Source of the DNA: an uncultured Prevotella sp.
GTDB lineage: Bacteria; Bacteroidota; Bacteroidia; Bacteroidales; Bacteroidaceae
Direction of reading: 5' to 3'
Length of the DNA stretch: 36,358 nucleotides
NCBI GenBank assembly: GCA_902495455.1
Contig: CABUXJ010000025.1
Coordinates: 1-36,358 of the forward strand
Below are positions 7,251 to 16,637 of this stretch, piece after piece. The translations under genes were made by a program, and so were the position numbers. The notes beneath the pieces were generated by a model. It had not been told where the DNA came from and ran no database searches. It was given only the letters and a program-made list of their open reading frames with translations. The first letter of the stretch is position 1. Every line of letters starts with the position of its first letter.

Positions 7251-7258
7251 TATCTTTG
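7251..7258 (+). promoter_or_regulatory. Promoter core (TATCTTTG) of first ATPase gene
   Basis: TATCTTTG is a full match to the -7 consensus, 23 bases before the ATG at 7282. A TTTG at 7223-7226, inside the right arm of the inverted repeat, is 24 bases upstream, slightly farther than the usual 19-21. Confidence 0.65.
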
Positions 7259-7281
7259 CGGCAGAATAACATGTTGTGATT

Positions 7282-8742
7282 ATGGAAATAGATGCACTTT
7301 TAAAAGAACAGGTATTGCTCCGCATGAAATATGACAATCCATGGTGGACAACCGACACAATACCGGCAGACTATATGGCTCTGCCGCGGAGGCTTTATCT
7401 CGACACTTTCTACGCGATGGTGATGCAGCGTGACATAAAGCGTGGGGTGATACTCATGGGGCCGAGGCGCGTCGGTAAGACGGTCATGCTCTATCATACG
7501 ATAGACCGTATGATGAAAGAGGGAATAAGTGCACAGAGGATTATCTATCTGTCCATCGACACTCCTATCTACAATAACATCTCCCTTGAGATGCTGTTCG
7601 CCATGGCGCGCGAGGCAATGAGTCAGCCGGACATGGACGGAGAATATGTTGTCATCTACGATGAGATACAATATCTGAAGAACTGGGAGCAGCATCTGAA
7701 GTCACTCGTCGACAGCTATCGCAACGTGAAGTTTGTGGCGTCAGGTTCGGCCAGTGCCGCCCTGAAGATGAAGAGTCAGGAAAGCGGTGCCGGCCGTTTC
7801 TCAGACTTCATGCTTCCGCCGCTCACCTTCAACGAATATATCCATCTGTTAGGATACGAAAACCTCATCGTGCCCAAGACTTTTGTATGGGAGAGCACTA
7901 TCGTCGACGGTTTTGACACAGTGGACATACAGGTTCTGAATCAGCATTTTCTCAACTACATAAACTATGGAGGTTATCCGGAGATTGTGTTTTCTGAGAG
8001 CATGAGAAGAAATCCGGGACAGTTCATCCGTCATGACATCGTCGACAAGGTGTTGTTACGCGACCTGCCGTCACTCTATGGAATACACGACACCCAGGAG
8101 CTATACCGATTCTTCGTCCATATCGTCTTCCGCTCGGGAAGCGAATTCTCATACGACGACCTGTCAAAAGAGTCGGGTATAAGGAAAGACACGGTGAAAA
8201 AATACATCGAATATCTTGAAGCCGCCTTCCTGATAAAGGTCATAAACCGAATTGACGTTAACGCCAGAAGGATGCAGCGTGTGACGACATTCAAGATATA
8301 TATCACCAATCCGGCACTGCGGTGTGCCTTGTTCTCGCCGTTGACATTCAATGACAACATGATGGGCAATATGGTCGAAACCGCAATATTCGCCCAATGG
8401 GTACAACGCAACAACACCGATGTCTATTATGCCAACTGGAAAGAGGGTCGGAGCAAGGGCGAAGTGGATATGGTGGGGCTGGACATCGCGCGGCAGAAAC
8501 CAAACTGGTGTGTCGAAATCAAATGGTCGGACAGGTATATTACGGAGACCGCCGGCCTGAAGTCACTTCTGTCATTCCTTGATGCCAACCGGATAGAGTC
8601 AGCCATCGTCACGTCCATCAGCACATACGAAACGAAGCAGCTGGAACATGCAACACTCCATTTTATTCCGTCGGCACTCTATGCCTATATTTGTGGTCAT
8701 AACACCATAAACAGAAAACGGCAGGAATTGGGTATTGGGTAA
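7282..8742 (+). CDS. AAA ATPase with DUF4143 (PD-(D/E)XK-like) C-terminus
   Basis: This 486-residue protein belongs to the COG1373-type predicted ATPases. The Walker A loop is GPRRVGKT (60-67) and Walker B is VVIYDEIQY (D127, E128). KFVASGSASAALK is the sensor-like strand. A winged-helix-like segment (GIRKDTVKKYIEYLEAAFLI) follows. The C-terminal DUF4143 domain keeps the nuclease-like pattern GEVDMV (D396) and VEIKW (E412, K414), suggesting a PD-(D/E)XK fold that may or may not be active. I chose the ATG at 7282 over a GTG two codons earlier. The promoter TATCTTTG and a 27-bp palindrome precede it. The cellular role of this common family is not established; a related broken gene lies 0.8 kb downstream. 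Confidence 0.88.
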   Translation: MEIDALLKEQVLLRMKYDNPWWTTDTIPADYMALPRRLYLDTFYAMVMQRDIKRGVILMGPRRVGKTVMLYHTIDRMMKEGISAQRIIYLSIDTPIYNNISLEMLFAMAREAMSQPDMDGEYVVIYDEIQYLKNWEQHLKSLVDSYRNVKFVASGSASAALKMKSQESGAGRFSDFMLPPLTFNEYIHLLGYENLIVPKTFVWESTIVDGFDTVDIQVLNQHFLNYINYGGYPEIVFSESMRRNPGQFIRHDIVDKVLLRDLPSLYGIHDTQELYRFFVHIVFRSGSEFSYDDLSKESGIRKDTVKKYIEYLEAAFLIKVINRIDVNARRMQRVTTFKIYITNPALRCALFSPLTFNDNMMGNMVETAIFAQWVQRNNTDVYYANWKEGRSKGEVDMVGLDIARQKPNWCVEIKWSDRYITETAGLKSLLSFLDANRIESAIVTSISTYETKQLEHATLHFIPSALYAYICGHNTINRKRQELGIG

Positions 8743-8939
8743 TCAAGAACCTATCCGGTAAGTACCCGTAGGTCCGTTTTTTTCTGTTTTACGCCCGCGA
8801 GAAGAACGACTTCTTATTTTTCTTCCATACGTGTGAACGCCCAGTACAGATTAGAGTTTGTTGTGAGAAAACAAGGCGAGCCTGTTATCACAATCTGTAA
8901 TATATTGGAATTGTCAAACCATTATAAATAGCTGTAACT

Positions 8940-9284
8940 ATGATAGAAATAGCAGGTGTAAGTCCGGATATGATAGCCAACAATGTTGAGCCGTTTGAGC
9001 CGACCCATCCCGGCGATTTGCTGAAGGATGAGATAGAATGTCGTGGTATCTCCCAGCGCCAGCTTGCCGCGGAGATGGGAGTTTCATACACTGTGCTTAA
9101 CTACATCGTCAATGGTAAACGGGCTGTAAACCCCAAGTTCGCTCTGCTTTGTGAGGCGGCGTTAGGGGTTCCGGCCCATGTCTTGATGGGATTGCAGACC
9201 GATTATGATATGCTTACCGTCAAGCGTGACAAGTCTTTCCTGAAGAAACTGCGGGGAATTAAAAGGGTTGCGGCTGTATTTTGA
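8940..9284 (+). CDS. HigA/VapI-type helix-turn-helix protein without a toxin partner
   Basis: This 114-residue XRE-family DNA-binding protein is of the HigA antitoxin type. The diagnostic opening PTHPGDLLKDEIE is at residues 21-33, followed by the helix-turn-helix GISQRQLAAEMGVSYTVLN (36-54) and IVNGKRAVNPKFALLCEAAL. In HigBA systems the small RNase HigB is encoded immediately before or after, but neither the 197 bases upstream nor the 238 bases downstream contain such a frame. It is therefore an orphan regulator or a relic. TTTTGGA/TCCAAAA half-sites begin 55 bases after its stop and are candidates for its binding sites, which is inference. Confidence 0.85.
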   Translation: MIEIAGVSPDMIANNVEPFEPTHPGDLLKDEIECRGISQRQLAAEMGVSYTVLNYIVNGKRAVNPKFALLCEAALGVPAHVLMGLQTDYDMLTVKRDKSFLKKLRGIKRVAAVF

Positions 9285-9339
9285 TTGATACGGAATCGTT
9301 GGCTCTGTAAATATCATCAATCGTTGCCGCCATTAAGAA

Positions 9340-9414
9340 TTTTGGAATGAAATCCAAAAAACTTATAAGAAATTGGGAATGAAATCCAAAAATCTTATAA
9401 TAATTTTGGATTTC
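9340..9414. promoter_or_regulatory. Operator-like cluster of TCCAAAA/TTTTGGA half-sites
   Basis: A 25-base segment is directly repeated (9344-9368 and 9376-9400, 24 of 25 identical, 32-base period, about three helical turns). TTTTGGA (9340-9346) faces TCCAAAA (9353-9359), and GAAATCCAAAA (9381-9391) faces TTTTGGATTTC (9404-9414). The last half-site contains the TTTG -33 element of the following promoter. This layout suggests cooperative repressor binding over a promoter; the HigA-like protein upstream is the obvious candidate. Confidence 0.65.
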
Positions 9415-9436
9415 GGTTGTTTTATACCTATCTTTG
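9405..9436 (+). promoter_or_regulatory. Promoter (TTTG-N20-TATCTTTG) of the broken ATPase gene
   Basis: TTTG at 9405-9408 and TATCTTTG at 9429-9436 are separated by 20 bases, the textbook Bacteroidetes sigma-70 spacing. The -33 element overlaps the inverted half-site of the operator cluster. It is 86 bases before the ATPase ATG. Confidence 0.75.
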
Positions 9437-9522
9437 CATTGGAGACAGGGATAAGAAATGCGATGCGGATTGGCTTGTATATCGCTGCTGCGACCTGTCT
9501 TCGCCTATAAACATACATTTCT

Positions 9523-10650
9523 ATGATAGAAAGATTGCAGAAACGGAAGATAGAAGAGATGCTCGGCAAGGGCAAGGCCATCATGATAATGGGGGCACGG
9601 CAGGTCGGCAAGTCCACGCTTCTGTCCGAAATGTTCGGCGGACAGAAAGAAGTGATGTGGATGAACGGCGATGACGCGGACGTGAGACAGCTCTTTTCCG
9701 GCATGACCTCAACGCGCATACGCGCTTTGTAGAGCGGTTGCAGGTGTCTTGTCATAGACGAAGCACAACGTATTCCCGACATAGGACTGAGGTTGAAGCT
9801 CATCACCGACCAGGTGCCGGAGGTGCAGGTGGTGGCCACCGGTAGCTCGTCGTTTGAGCTGGCGGCACGTGTCGGGGAGTCTTTGACCGGGCGTAAGCGC
9901 ACATTCCGTATGTTTCCGCTGACATACGGTGAGATGGTTGCCCACACCAATCTTCTTGAAGAACACCGCATGCTTCCCCACCGCATGGTCTATGGATATT
10001 ACCCCGAAGTGGTCACGTCGCAGGGGGGCGAGCGTGCTGTGCTGCGTGAACTTACTGACAGTTATCTGTATAAGGATATACTGATGCTTGACAGCATATC
10101 CAAACCAGACCGTCTGATACGTCTTGTACAGGCTCTGGCTCATCAGATAGGCGAACAGGTGTCGTATAATGAGGTCGGACAGCTTGTCGGACTTGACCCG
10201 AAGACGGTGGAGCGGTATGTCGATGTGCTCGAAAAGTGTTACATCGTGTTCCGTGTCGGCAGTTTTTCACGCAATCTGCGCAATGAGCTGAAGATGAGCC
10301 GGAAAATTTATTTTTGGGATCTTGGCATCCGAAACGCAGTTATCGCCAACTTCCAGCAGGTGGAAAACCGTGCCGATACGGGTGCTCTATGGGAAAATTT
10401 TGCCATCAGTGAGCGCATGAAACGCCACTACATGCAGGACTATTTTGTCAATACATGGTTCTGGCGCACGCAACAGCAGAAAGAGATTGACCTGATAGAG
10501 GAGGCCGACGGTCGTCTGATTGCATTTGAATTCAAGTGGAATCCGGCCAAGGCACAGCGAACGAAAGTTCCTGAATCATTCGCGCGGGCGTATCCCGATG
10601 CCGTGTTTACAGTGGTGTCACCGGATGAGATTGACGGATTTTTACTTTGA
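9523..10650 (+). pseudogene. AAA ATPase/DUF4143 gene interrupted by an in-frame TAG
   Basis: The frame from ATG 9523 encodes GARQVGKST (Walker A, 24-32), then meets TAG at 9730-9732 (codon 70). It continues in the same frame with CLVIDEAQRI (Walker B), VVATGSSSFELAARVG, TFRMFPLTYGEM and a C-terminal KEIDLIEE...FEFKW, the nuclease-like pattern of DUF4143. The total of 375 codons is close to the usual length for this family. Only one nonsense change separates it from an intact gene, so the break is recent, a sequencing error, or a read-through site. The downstream part has no credible own start, since its first start-like codon is a TTG beyond Walker B. Its promoter and operators look intact. 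Confidence 0.75.
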
Positions 10651-10925
10651 ATGTAAACGGAAGAGCTAAGTCTGAAGGGAAGACGGAATTAAATGTATAA
10701 TTTATGATAAGTGCAGAAACCGATATTGCCTGAAGACGATACGTCTCCAGTCTGGATTGTTGAGCGCGGACAACGTCGGAATACCGGCGAGTCCGTGCTT
10801 TTATTTCGTATTGGAATCGCTTTTATGACAATGACCGAGTAACGGTGTTACAGGCCCGTGTAAATGAAAGGGCCGTGGAATAAGAATAAAACAACGTGAA
10901 AGTTTATTGTTGGTGGTGAAAAACT
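10651..10925. other. Gene-free interval upstream of the macroglobulin promoter
   Basis: No frame with protein-like composition is seen. A short GGCCC/GGGCC dyad lies near 10851-10872 and could be a weak hairpin. Otherwise I see nothing in it; the promoter for the next gene follows at 10926-10956. Confidence 0.5.
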
Positions 10926-10956
10926 TTTGCATTGTGCTATAATTGTATTATCTTTG
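10926..10956 (+). promoter_or_regulatory. Promoter (TTTG-N19-TATCTTTG) of the macroglobulin series
   Basis: TTTG at 10926-10929 and TATCTTTG at 10949-10956 are 19 bases apart, a full consensus match. It lies 37 bases before the ATG at 10994. No other consensus promoter is evident until the terminator at 22837-22877. Confidence 0.8.
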
Positions 10957-10993
10957 TTGTCTAAATATATATTAATGAAACAGAAGAACTAAA

Positions 10994-13900
10994 ATGAATA
11001 TCCCCATGAGAAATATACGAAGACTCACGTTGGCGGCCGTGCTGTTGTTGCCGTTGACGGTTGCCGCACAGACATACACGGCATTGTGGACACAGGAACA
11101 GGCGGCCGAGAAGAAGGACCTGCCGAAGACACAGCTCGACGTGCTGCGGAAGATTGCTGCGAAGGCTGCCGGCGAAAAGGCTTACGGCCAGCTGATGAAA
11201 GCCGAGCTGAAGACCATGTCTGTCGAGACGATGGTGTCGCCGGACTCGCTCATGCCGGCCTTGCGGCGCTTGGAGACACGTGAGCGGACGGAGGCGGACG
11301 GCGTGGCCAAGGCTGTCTATGCCGCCGTGCTGTATAGGATATACATGGACAACGCACGCCGGATAGGCGAGGGGAGCGACACCGTGGCCGCGCGCTACCG
11401 GCGTCTGGCGATGGCTGTTCCGGAGAAGCTGGCCGCCGTGCGTGCCATCGACTATGAACCGTTAGTAGAACGCGGATACAACGCCTCGGTCTTCGGCGGC
11501 GACATGCTCAGCGTGGTGGGCTATGAGGTCGAGGACTTTATGACGATGTATCATTGGTATAAGGCAGCCGGCATGCGTCCGGCGGCCTGTATGTCGGCCC
11601 TCGAAGCCCTGCGCCACTACCGTCCGGCGGGCGGCAAGAGCCTCAATAAGTCGGAATATATCAACTCGCTTGACTCCATCATCCATGTGTATGAGGACCT
11701 CGACATCGTCTGCGAGGCCGCCATCGAGCGTTATGACTACATGCAGGAGTGTCCCGACGTGACCGCGGAAGACAAGGTCGCGTTCGTACGCCGTGCGCTC
11801 GACAAGTGGGGCGGATGGCAGCGGGCCAACTATCTGCGCAATGCCGAACGGGAGTTGACGGCGGCACAGTTTGCGGCGTATATGGAGAAAGGCAAGGTAG
11901 AGCCGGGTGTCAGTCAGACGATACGGCTGGACAACCTGCGCAACATCACGTCGCTGACGATGAACGTCTATCGCGCGGCGGTGGACGGTGACTATAAAGG
12001 TACGCCGCAGAACGCCAACGACTACCGCCGGCTGAAACCGCTGCTCACGGCTCTGCCCGACCGTCGGCAGACACGCACGTACATGTCGCGCCCCGACTGG
12101 CAGACGTTCAGCGACTCGCTGACGCTCGCAGGACTGCCCGTGGGGGTATATCTGCTGGAGTTTCAGACCGTGCCGGTCACGACGACGGAGCGCCGGATGT
12201 ACTATGTGAGCGATGTCTACTGCGTGGTCAATCCCCTGCCGGGCGATTCGATGCGCTATGTGGTGGTGAACGCCACCACGGGACAGCCGCTGCCTGGGGC
12301 TAAGGTCCGGGTGAAGGGCATGGGCCGCAGACAGGCCGACGCGACGTTCACGTTGACGTGTGACGCTAACGGTGAGGCCGTCTGCAAGCTGCCGAACGCA
12401 CATTACGGACAAGAGATATTTGCATATACGGATAAGGACAAGGCCAATCCTATATATCGGGAGTGGTCCGGATACAACAGTTATAGAGAAAGCAGAAATC
12501 GCCGCGAGTCGACCTCCATCTTCACCGACCGCCGCATCTATCGCCCCGGTCAGACTGTTCACGTGGCGGCCGTTGTCTATGAACCCGATGGTGCGGTGGA
12601 CCACAAGGTCGTGACGGGCAAGACGGTGAAGGCCGTGCTGCGTGACGCTAATTACAAGATAGTGGAAGAGCGCGAGCTCACGACCGACAGCTACGGAACG
12701 TGTTCGACCGATTTCACCCTGCCTGTGGGCGTACTCAACGGCGTGTTCACGGTTCTGGTGAACGGAACGTCGTCGTCGGTTCGCGTCGAGGAGTATAAGC
12801 GGCCCACGTTCCGCGTAGAGTTCCCCGAGGTGAACGAGAAGTACAAAAACGGCGACACGCTGATGGTCAAGGCCCGCGCCACGACATACGCCGGTGTGCC
12901 GGTGCAGGGAGCCGCCGTGAGATATACCGTAAGGCGCAACATGGCGTTGTGGTGGCGCAGCTGCAATATATATAACAAGGTGTCGTCCTATTATCCCGGT
13001 TCGGGTGAGACCGTCTTTACCGGTAACGCCACGACGGGAGCCGACGGCTCTTTCGTCGTCGAGGTGCCGATGGTGCTGCCCGACGATGCCGTGACCGCCT
13101 CAAGCCTCCGGTTGCCGTTGTTCTACAACTTTGTGGTTGAGGCCGACGTGACGGACATGGGAGGCGAGAGCCACAGCGGCAGCATGAGCATACCGCTCGG
13201 CAACCGCACCACCGTGCTCACGAGCGACTTGTCGGAGAAGATATTGGCCGACAGCTTGAAGACGTTGACGTTCACTCTCCGCAATGCTGCGGGCATCAAT
13301 GTCGATGCCGACGTGCGTTTCCGTATCGGCGACGGCGGCGAGTGGAAGACCGTCCGCACTGGCAGTGCATACACTTTCGACGGTCGTCTCGCTTCGGGCA
13401 AGCACCGTCTCGTGGCTATCTGCGAGACAGATACGCTGAAGCAAGACTTCGTCGTTTTCGGCCTTGACGACACCGTGCCGCCCACCGACACCCGCGAGTG
13501 GTTCTACGTTTCGGAGGAGTCGTTTCCATGCGACGGTCGTCCCGTGACGGTTCAGGCGGGCTCGTCCGACAAGGATGTGCATGTCGTCTACACCATCGTG
13601 GCGGGCAACACCGTCATCGAGAGCGGCCGTACCGGCCTCAGCAATGCTCTGATCAACCGCAAGTTCACGTATGACGAGAAGTTTGGCAACGGCCTGTCTA
13701 TGGTTTTCGCGTGGGTCAAGAACGGCAATCTCCATACATATAACGTCTCGCTAAGGCGTCCGGTGCCCGACAAGAAACTGAAAATGAAGTGGACAACGTT
13801 CCGCGACCGTCTCACTCCCGGACAGCAGGAAGAGTGGCGCATGACCATCGTCAAGCCTGACGGAACGCCAGCCGACGCTCAGCTGATGGCCACGCTCTAT

Positions 13901-16582
13901 GACAAATCACTCGACCAGATAGCCCGCCACGACTGGCATTTCAGCCCTTCGGTGTGGCTCAATGTCCCGTATGTGAACATGAATAGCCCCTCTTTCTCTG
14001 GCGCGTCGTTCTACGGAACGGCCTCGTGGAAGTCGCTTTCGTGGAAAGCGTTTGCCCCGAGCCGCTTCGACCACAGTCTTTTCCCCGGCTCATATTACGG
14101 TGGAGGAATGGTGCTGCGGTCGACCAATCAGGTTATGCACATCAGGGGTGGCATGCTCAAACGTGACTCGGAAGTGCTGGCCGAAACGGAAAGCGCCGCT
14201 GATGAGGCTTTCGTCGTGGGCTATGCCCCCGCGGCGGCAAAGATGAAAAGCGCTTCCGGTATGACGGGAGACGCGGCGGCGCCCACTGAGGAAAAGGCGA
14301 TGGAAGGCGGTGACGGTGGCGAAACCGGCGGACCGGAGGTGCAGATGCGCGAGAATCTCGAAGAGACGGCGTTCTTCTATCCGGCTCTTCTTGCTGACAA
14401 GGACGGTTCCGTGAATCTCTCGTTCACGCTTCCGGGTTCGCTTACGACGTGGCGGTTCATCGGAATGGCCCACACGGCGGACATGATGAGCGGAATCATC
14501 GGCGGTGAGGCCGTGGCGGCAAAGGAGGTCATGGTCCAGCCCAACGTCCCGCGCTTCGTTCGCGTCGGCGACAAGGCGCAGATACAGGCCCGCATCTTCA
14601 ACACCGGAACGGCTGTGGCCCGGGGCAAGGCCCGCATGGTTCTGGCCGATCCGGAGACCGGACGTGAGGTCTATTCCCAGTCGTCCGATTTCAATGTCAG
14701 CCCCGACAGCACGGTCGTTGTCACGTTCAGCTATACTCCCGACGGCGCCAATAGTCTGTTGGTGTGCCGCATCACGGCTGCCGGCAAGACGTTCAGCGAC
14801 GGCGAGCAGCACTATCTGCCCGTTCTTCCCGACGCTGAGCAGGTCACGGTGACGGTGCCGTTCACGCAGAATGAGCCGGGAGTGAAGTCCGTCGACATAT
14901 CGAAGATGTTCCCCGCCAAGAGTCATGACGGTCGACTGACGGTTGAATATACCAACAATCCGGCGTGGATGATGGTTCAGGCGCTGCCTTCGATGGGCAC
15001 GCCGCGTGACGACAACGCCGTCGATCAGGCCACGGCACTCTACGCCAATGCCATTGCCGGAAGCATCATAAGTGCCAATCCTGCGGTGAAGACCACCTTC
15101 GACCGCTGGCGTATGGAGCGCGGCGGGGAGACTTCGCTCATGAGCAGCCTCGAAAAGAACGCCTCGTTGAAGGACGTCGTGCTCGCCGAGACACCGTGGG
15201 TGGCCGATGCCAACCGTGAGACGGAGCAGAAGCAGCGGCTCGCCGACTTCTTCAACGAGTCCATGACGGCCAACCGCCTCGCCACGGCAGTTGACAAACT
15301 GGCCAAACTGCAGTTGTCCGACGGCTCGTGGAGCTGGTGCCCGGGCATGGACGGAAGCATGTACTTGACGGTGGAGATAGCCCAGATGCTCGTGCGTCTG
15401 AACGCAATGACAGGCACGCAGCAGGCCACGAAGAAGATGCTCACGTCGGCCATCGGCTACATGGACAAGGAGATTGTGAAGGAAGTGGCGGAAATGAAGA
15501 AGGCCGAAAGAAAGGGTGTGAAGCCCTCGTTCCCCGGTGTCACGACGCTTCAGTATCTCTATCTCAGGGCCGTCGACGGCCGCAGTAAGTCGGCATCGGT
15601 TCAGTCGGCATGCAACTATCTCATCGCCCTGCTGAAGAAAGACATCGCTGGTCAGACCATGTACGAAAAGGCGCTGACTGCCATCATCCTCGCCAAGCAC
15701 GGAGAGACGCAGAAGAGCCGCGAGTATGTCAGGAGCTTGAAGGAATATACCGTCTATACCGAGGAGATGGGACGCTACTATGACACCCGCCGTGCGTCCT
15801 ATTCATGGCGCGATTATCGTATTCCCACCGAGGTGGCGGCCATCGAGGCCATCGCCACCGTCACGCCAGAAGACCGTCAGACCGTAGACGAAATGCGCCG
15901 CTGGCTGCTCCAGCAGAAGCGCACTCAGGCATGGGACACACCCGTCAACAGTGTCGATGCGGTCTATGCGTTCCTCTTCGGCAACATGAAAGAGTTGGCG
16001 GCACGGGAGCAGACCGTGCTCGCCATTGACGGAAAGAAGCTCGCCACGCCCGAGGCCACAGCCGGATTGGGATATGTGAAGACCGTTGTCGACGCCCCGA
16101 AGGGTAAGACGTTCACGGCCACGAAGACATCCGAAGGCACGTCCTGGGGCGCTGTCTACGCTCAATTCATGCAAAAGACGGCAGAGGTCAAGGCTTCAGG
16201 AAGCGGCATCAGCGTCAAGCGTGAAGTCATCGTGAAGTCCCGTAAGAACGCAAAAAAACTCTCCGTCGGCGACCGTATCGTCGTGCGCATCACGGTTGAG
16301 GCCAAGCGCGATCTCGATTTCGTACAGATAGCCGACCGCCGTGCTGCCTGCATGGAGCCCGTCGGACAACTTAGCGGCTATCGCAACGGCATATATTGTT
16401 CACCGAAAGACAACGCGACATATTATTATATGGACCGTATGGCGAAAGGAAAGCATGTGATAGAGACAGAATATTACATCGATCGCGCCGGTACTTACGA
16501 GACAGGCACGTGCACGGCAGGCTGTGCATACGCTCCGGAATATCGTGCTACGGTCAAGTCGGAGACCATAGCTGTGGAATAA
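10994..16582 (+). CDS. Alpha-2-macroglobulin-like protein (MG2/A2M domains), no thioester
   Basis: This 1862-residue secreted or periplasmic protein has a signal peptide ending near VAAQ (about residue 23; an in-frame ATG four codons on would also fit). An N-terminal helical region of about 400 residues is followed by macroglobulin domains. The MG2 hallmark IFTDRRIYRPGQTV lies near 508-522. The A2M domain ETAFFYPALLADKDG begins near 1123, including LPGSLTTWRFIGMA and PNVPRFVRVGDK. The region that carries CxEQ in thioester-type members here reads DNAVDQATALYANA (near 1339); no CxEQ occurs anywhere. It therefore cannot form the covalent trap and probably acts by non-covalent protease binding or as a structural envelope protein. 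No pbpC follows, unlike the enterobacterial arrangement. A DUF1573 gene lies 55 bases downstream. Confidence 0.9.
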   Translation: MNIPMRNIRRLTLAAVLLLPLTVAAQTYTALWTQEQAAEKKDLPKTQLDVLRKIAAKAAGEKAYGQLMKAELKTMSVETMVSPDSLMPALRRLETRERTEADGVAKAVYAAVLYRIYMDNARRIGEGSDTVAARYRRLAMAVPEKLAAVRAIDYEPLVERGYNASVFGGDMLSVVGYEVEDFMTMYHWYKAAGMRPAACMSALEALRHYRPAGGKSLNKSEYINSLDSIIHVYEDLDIVCEAAIERYDYMQECPDVTAEDKVAFVRRALDKWGGWQRANYLRNAERELTAAQFAAYMEKGKVEPGVSQTIRLDNLRNITSLTMNVYRAAVDGDYKGTPQNANDYRRLKPLLTALPDRRQTRTYMSRPDWQTFSDSLTLAGLPVGVYLLEFQTVPVTTTERRMYYVSDVYCVVNPLPGDSMRYVVVNATTGQPLPGAKVRVKGMGRRQADATFTLTCDANGEAVCKLPNAHYGQEIFAYTDKDKANPIYREWSGYNSYRESRNRRESTSIFTDRRIYRPGQTVHVAAVVYEPDGAVDHKVVTGKTVKAVLRDANYKIVEERELTTDSYGTCSTDFTLPVGVLNGVFTVLVNGTSSSVRVEEYKRPTFRVEFPEVNEKYKNGDTLMVKARATTYAGVPVQGAAVRYTVRRNMALWWRSCNIYNKVSSYYPGSGETVFTGNATTGADGSFVVEVPMVLPDDAVTASSLRLPLFYNFVVEADVTDMGGESHSGSMSIPLGNRTTVLTSDLSEKILADSLKTLTFTLRNAAGINVDADVRFRIGDGGEWKTVRTGSAYTFDGRLASGKHRLVAICETDTLKQDFVVFGLDDTVPPTDTREWFYVSEESFPCDGRPVTVQAGSSDKDVHVVYTIVAGNTVIESGRTGLSNALINRKFTYDEKFGNGLSMVFAWVKNGNLHTYNVSLRRPVPDKKLKMKWTTFRDRLTPGQQEEWRMTIVKPDGTPADAQLMATLYDKSLDQIARHDWHFSPSVWLNVPYVNMNSPSFSGASFYGTASWKSLSWKAFAPSRFDHSLFPGSYYGGGMVLRSTNQVMHIRGGMLKRDSEVLAETESAADEAFVVGYAPAAAKMKSASGMTGDAAAPTEEKAMEGGDGGETGGPEVQMRENLEETAFFYPALLADKDGSVNLSFTLPGSLTTWRFIGMAHTADMMSGIIGGEAVAAKEVMVQPNVPRFVRVGDKAQIQARIFNTGTAVARGKARMVLADPETGREVYSQSSDFNVSPDSTVVVTFSYTPDGANSLLVCRITAAGKTFSDGEQHYLPVLPDAEQVTVTVPFTQNEPGVKSVDISKMFPAKSHDGRLTVEYTNNPAWMMVQALPSMGTPRDDNAVDQATALYANAIAGSIISANPAVKTTFDRWRMERGGETSLMSSLEKNASLKDVVLAETPWVADANRETEQKQRLADFFNESMTANRLATAVDKLAKLQLSDGSWSWCPGMDGSMYLTVEIAQMLVRLNAMTGTQQATKKMLTSAIGYMDKEIVKEVAEMKKAERKGVKPSFPGVTTLQYLYLRAVDGRSKSASVQSACNYLIALLKKDIAGQTMYEKALTAIILAKHGETQKSREYVRSLKEYTVYTEEMGRYYDTRRASYSWRDYRIPTEVAAIEAIATVTPEDRQTVDEMRRWLLQQKRTQAWDTPVNSVDAVYAFLFGNMKELAAREQTVLAIDGKKLATPEATAGLGYVKTVVDAPKGKTFTATKTSEGTSWGAVYAQFMQKTAEVKASGSGISVKREVIVKSRKNAKKLSVGDRIVVRITVEAKRDLDFVQIADRRAACMEPVGQLSGYRNGIYCSPKDNATYYYMDRMAKGKHVIETEYYIDRAGTYETGTCTAGCAYAPEYRATVKSETIAVE

Positions 16583-16637
16583 ATAAACGGCAATAAGCCT
16601 GTAACGATACGACAATAACGACTCCAAAGAACATCCT

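Noticed and set aside
9721..9760. Frameshift rather than nonsense in the second ATPase
   Set aside because: Both flanks are in the same frame and the motifs resume directly after the TAG, so one base change explains the break; a compensating pair of frameshifts is possible but less simple.
12604..15700. Long minus-strand frames inside the macroglobulin gene
   Set aside because: Histidine/arginine-rich shadows of a GC-rich gene; the plus frame has continuous domain motifs.
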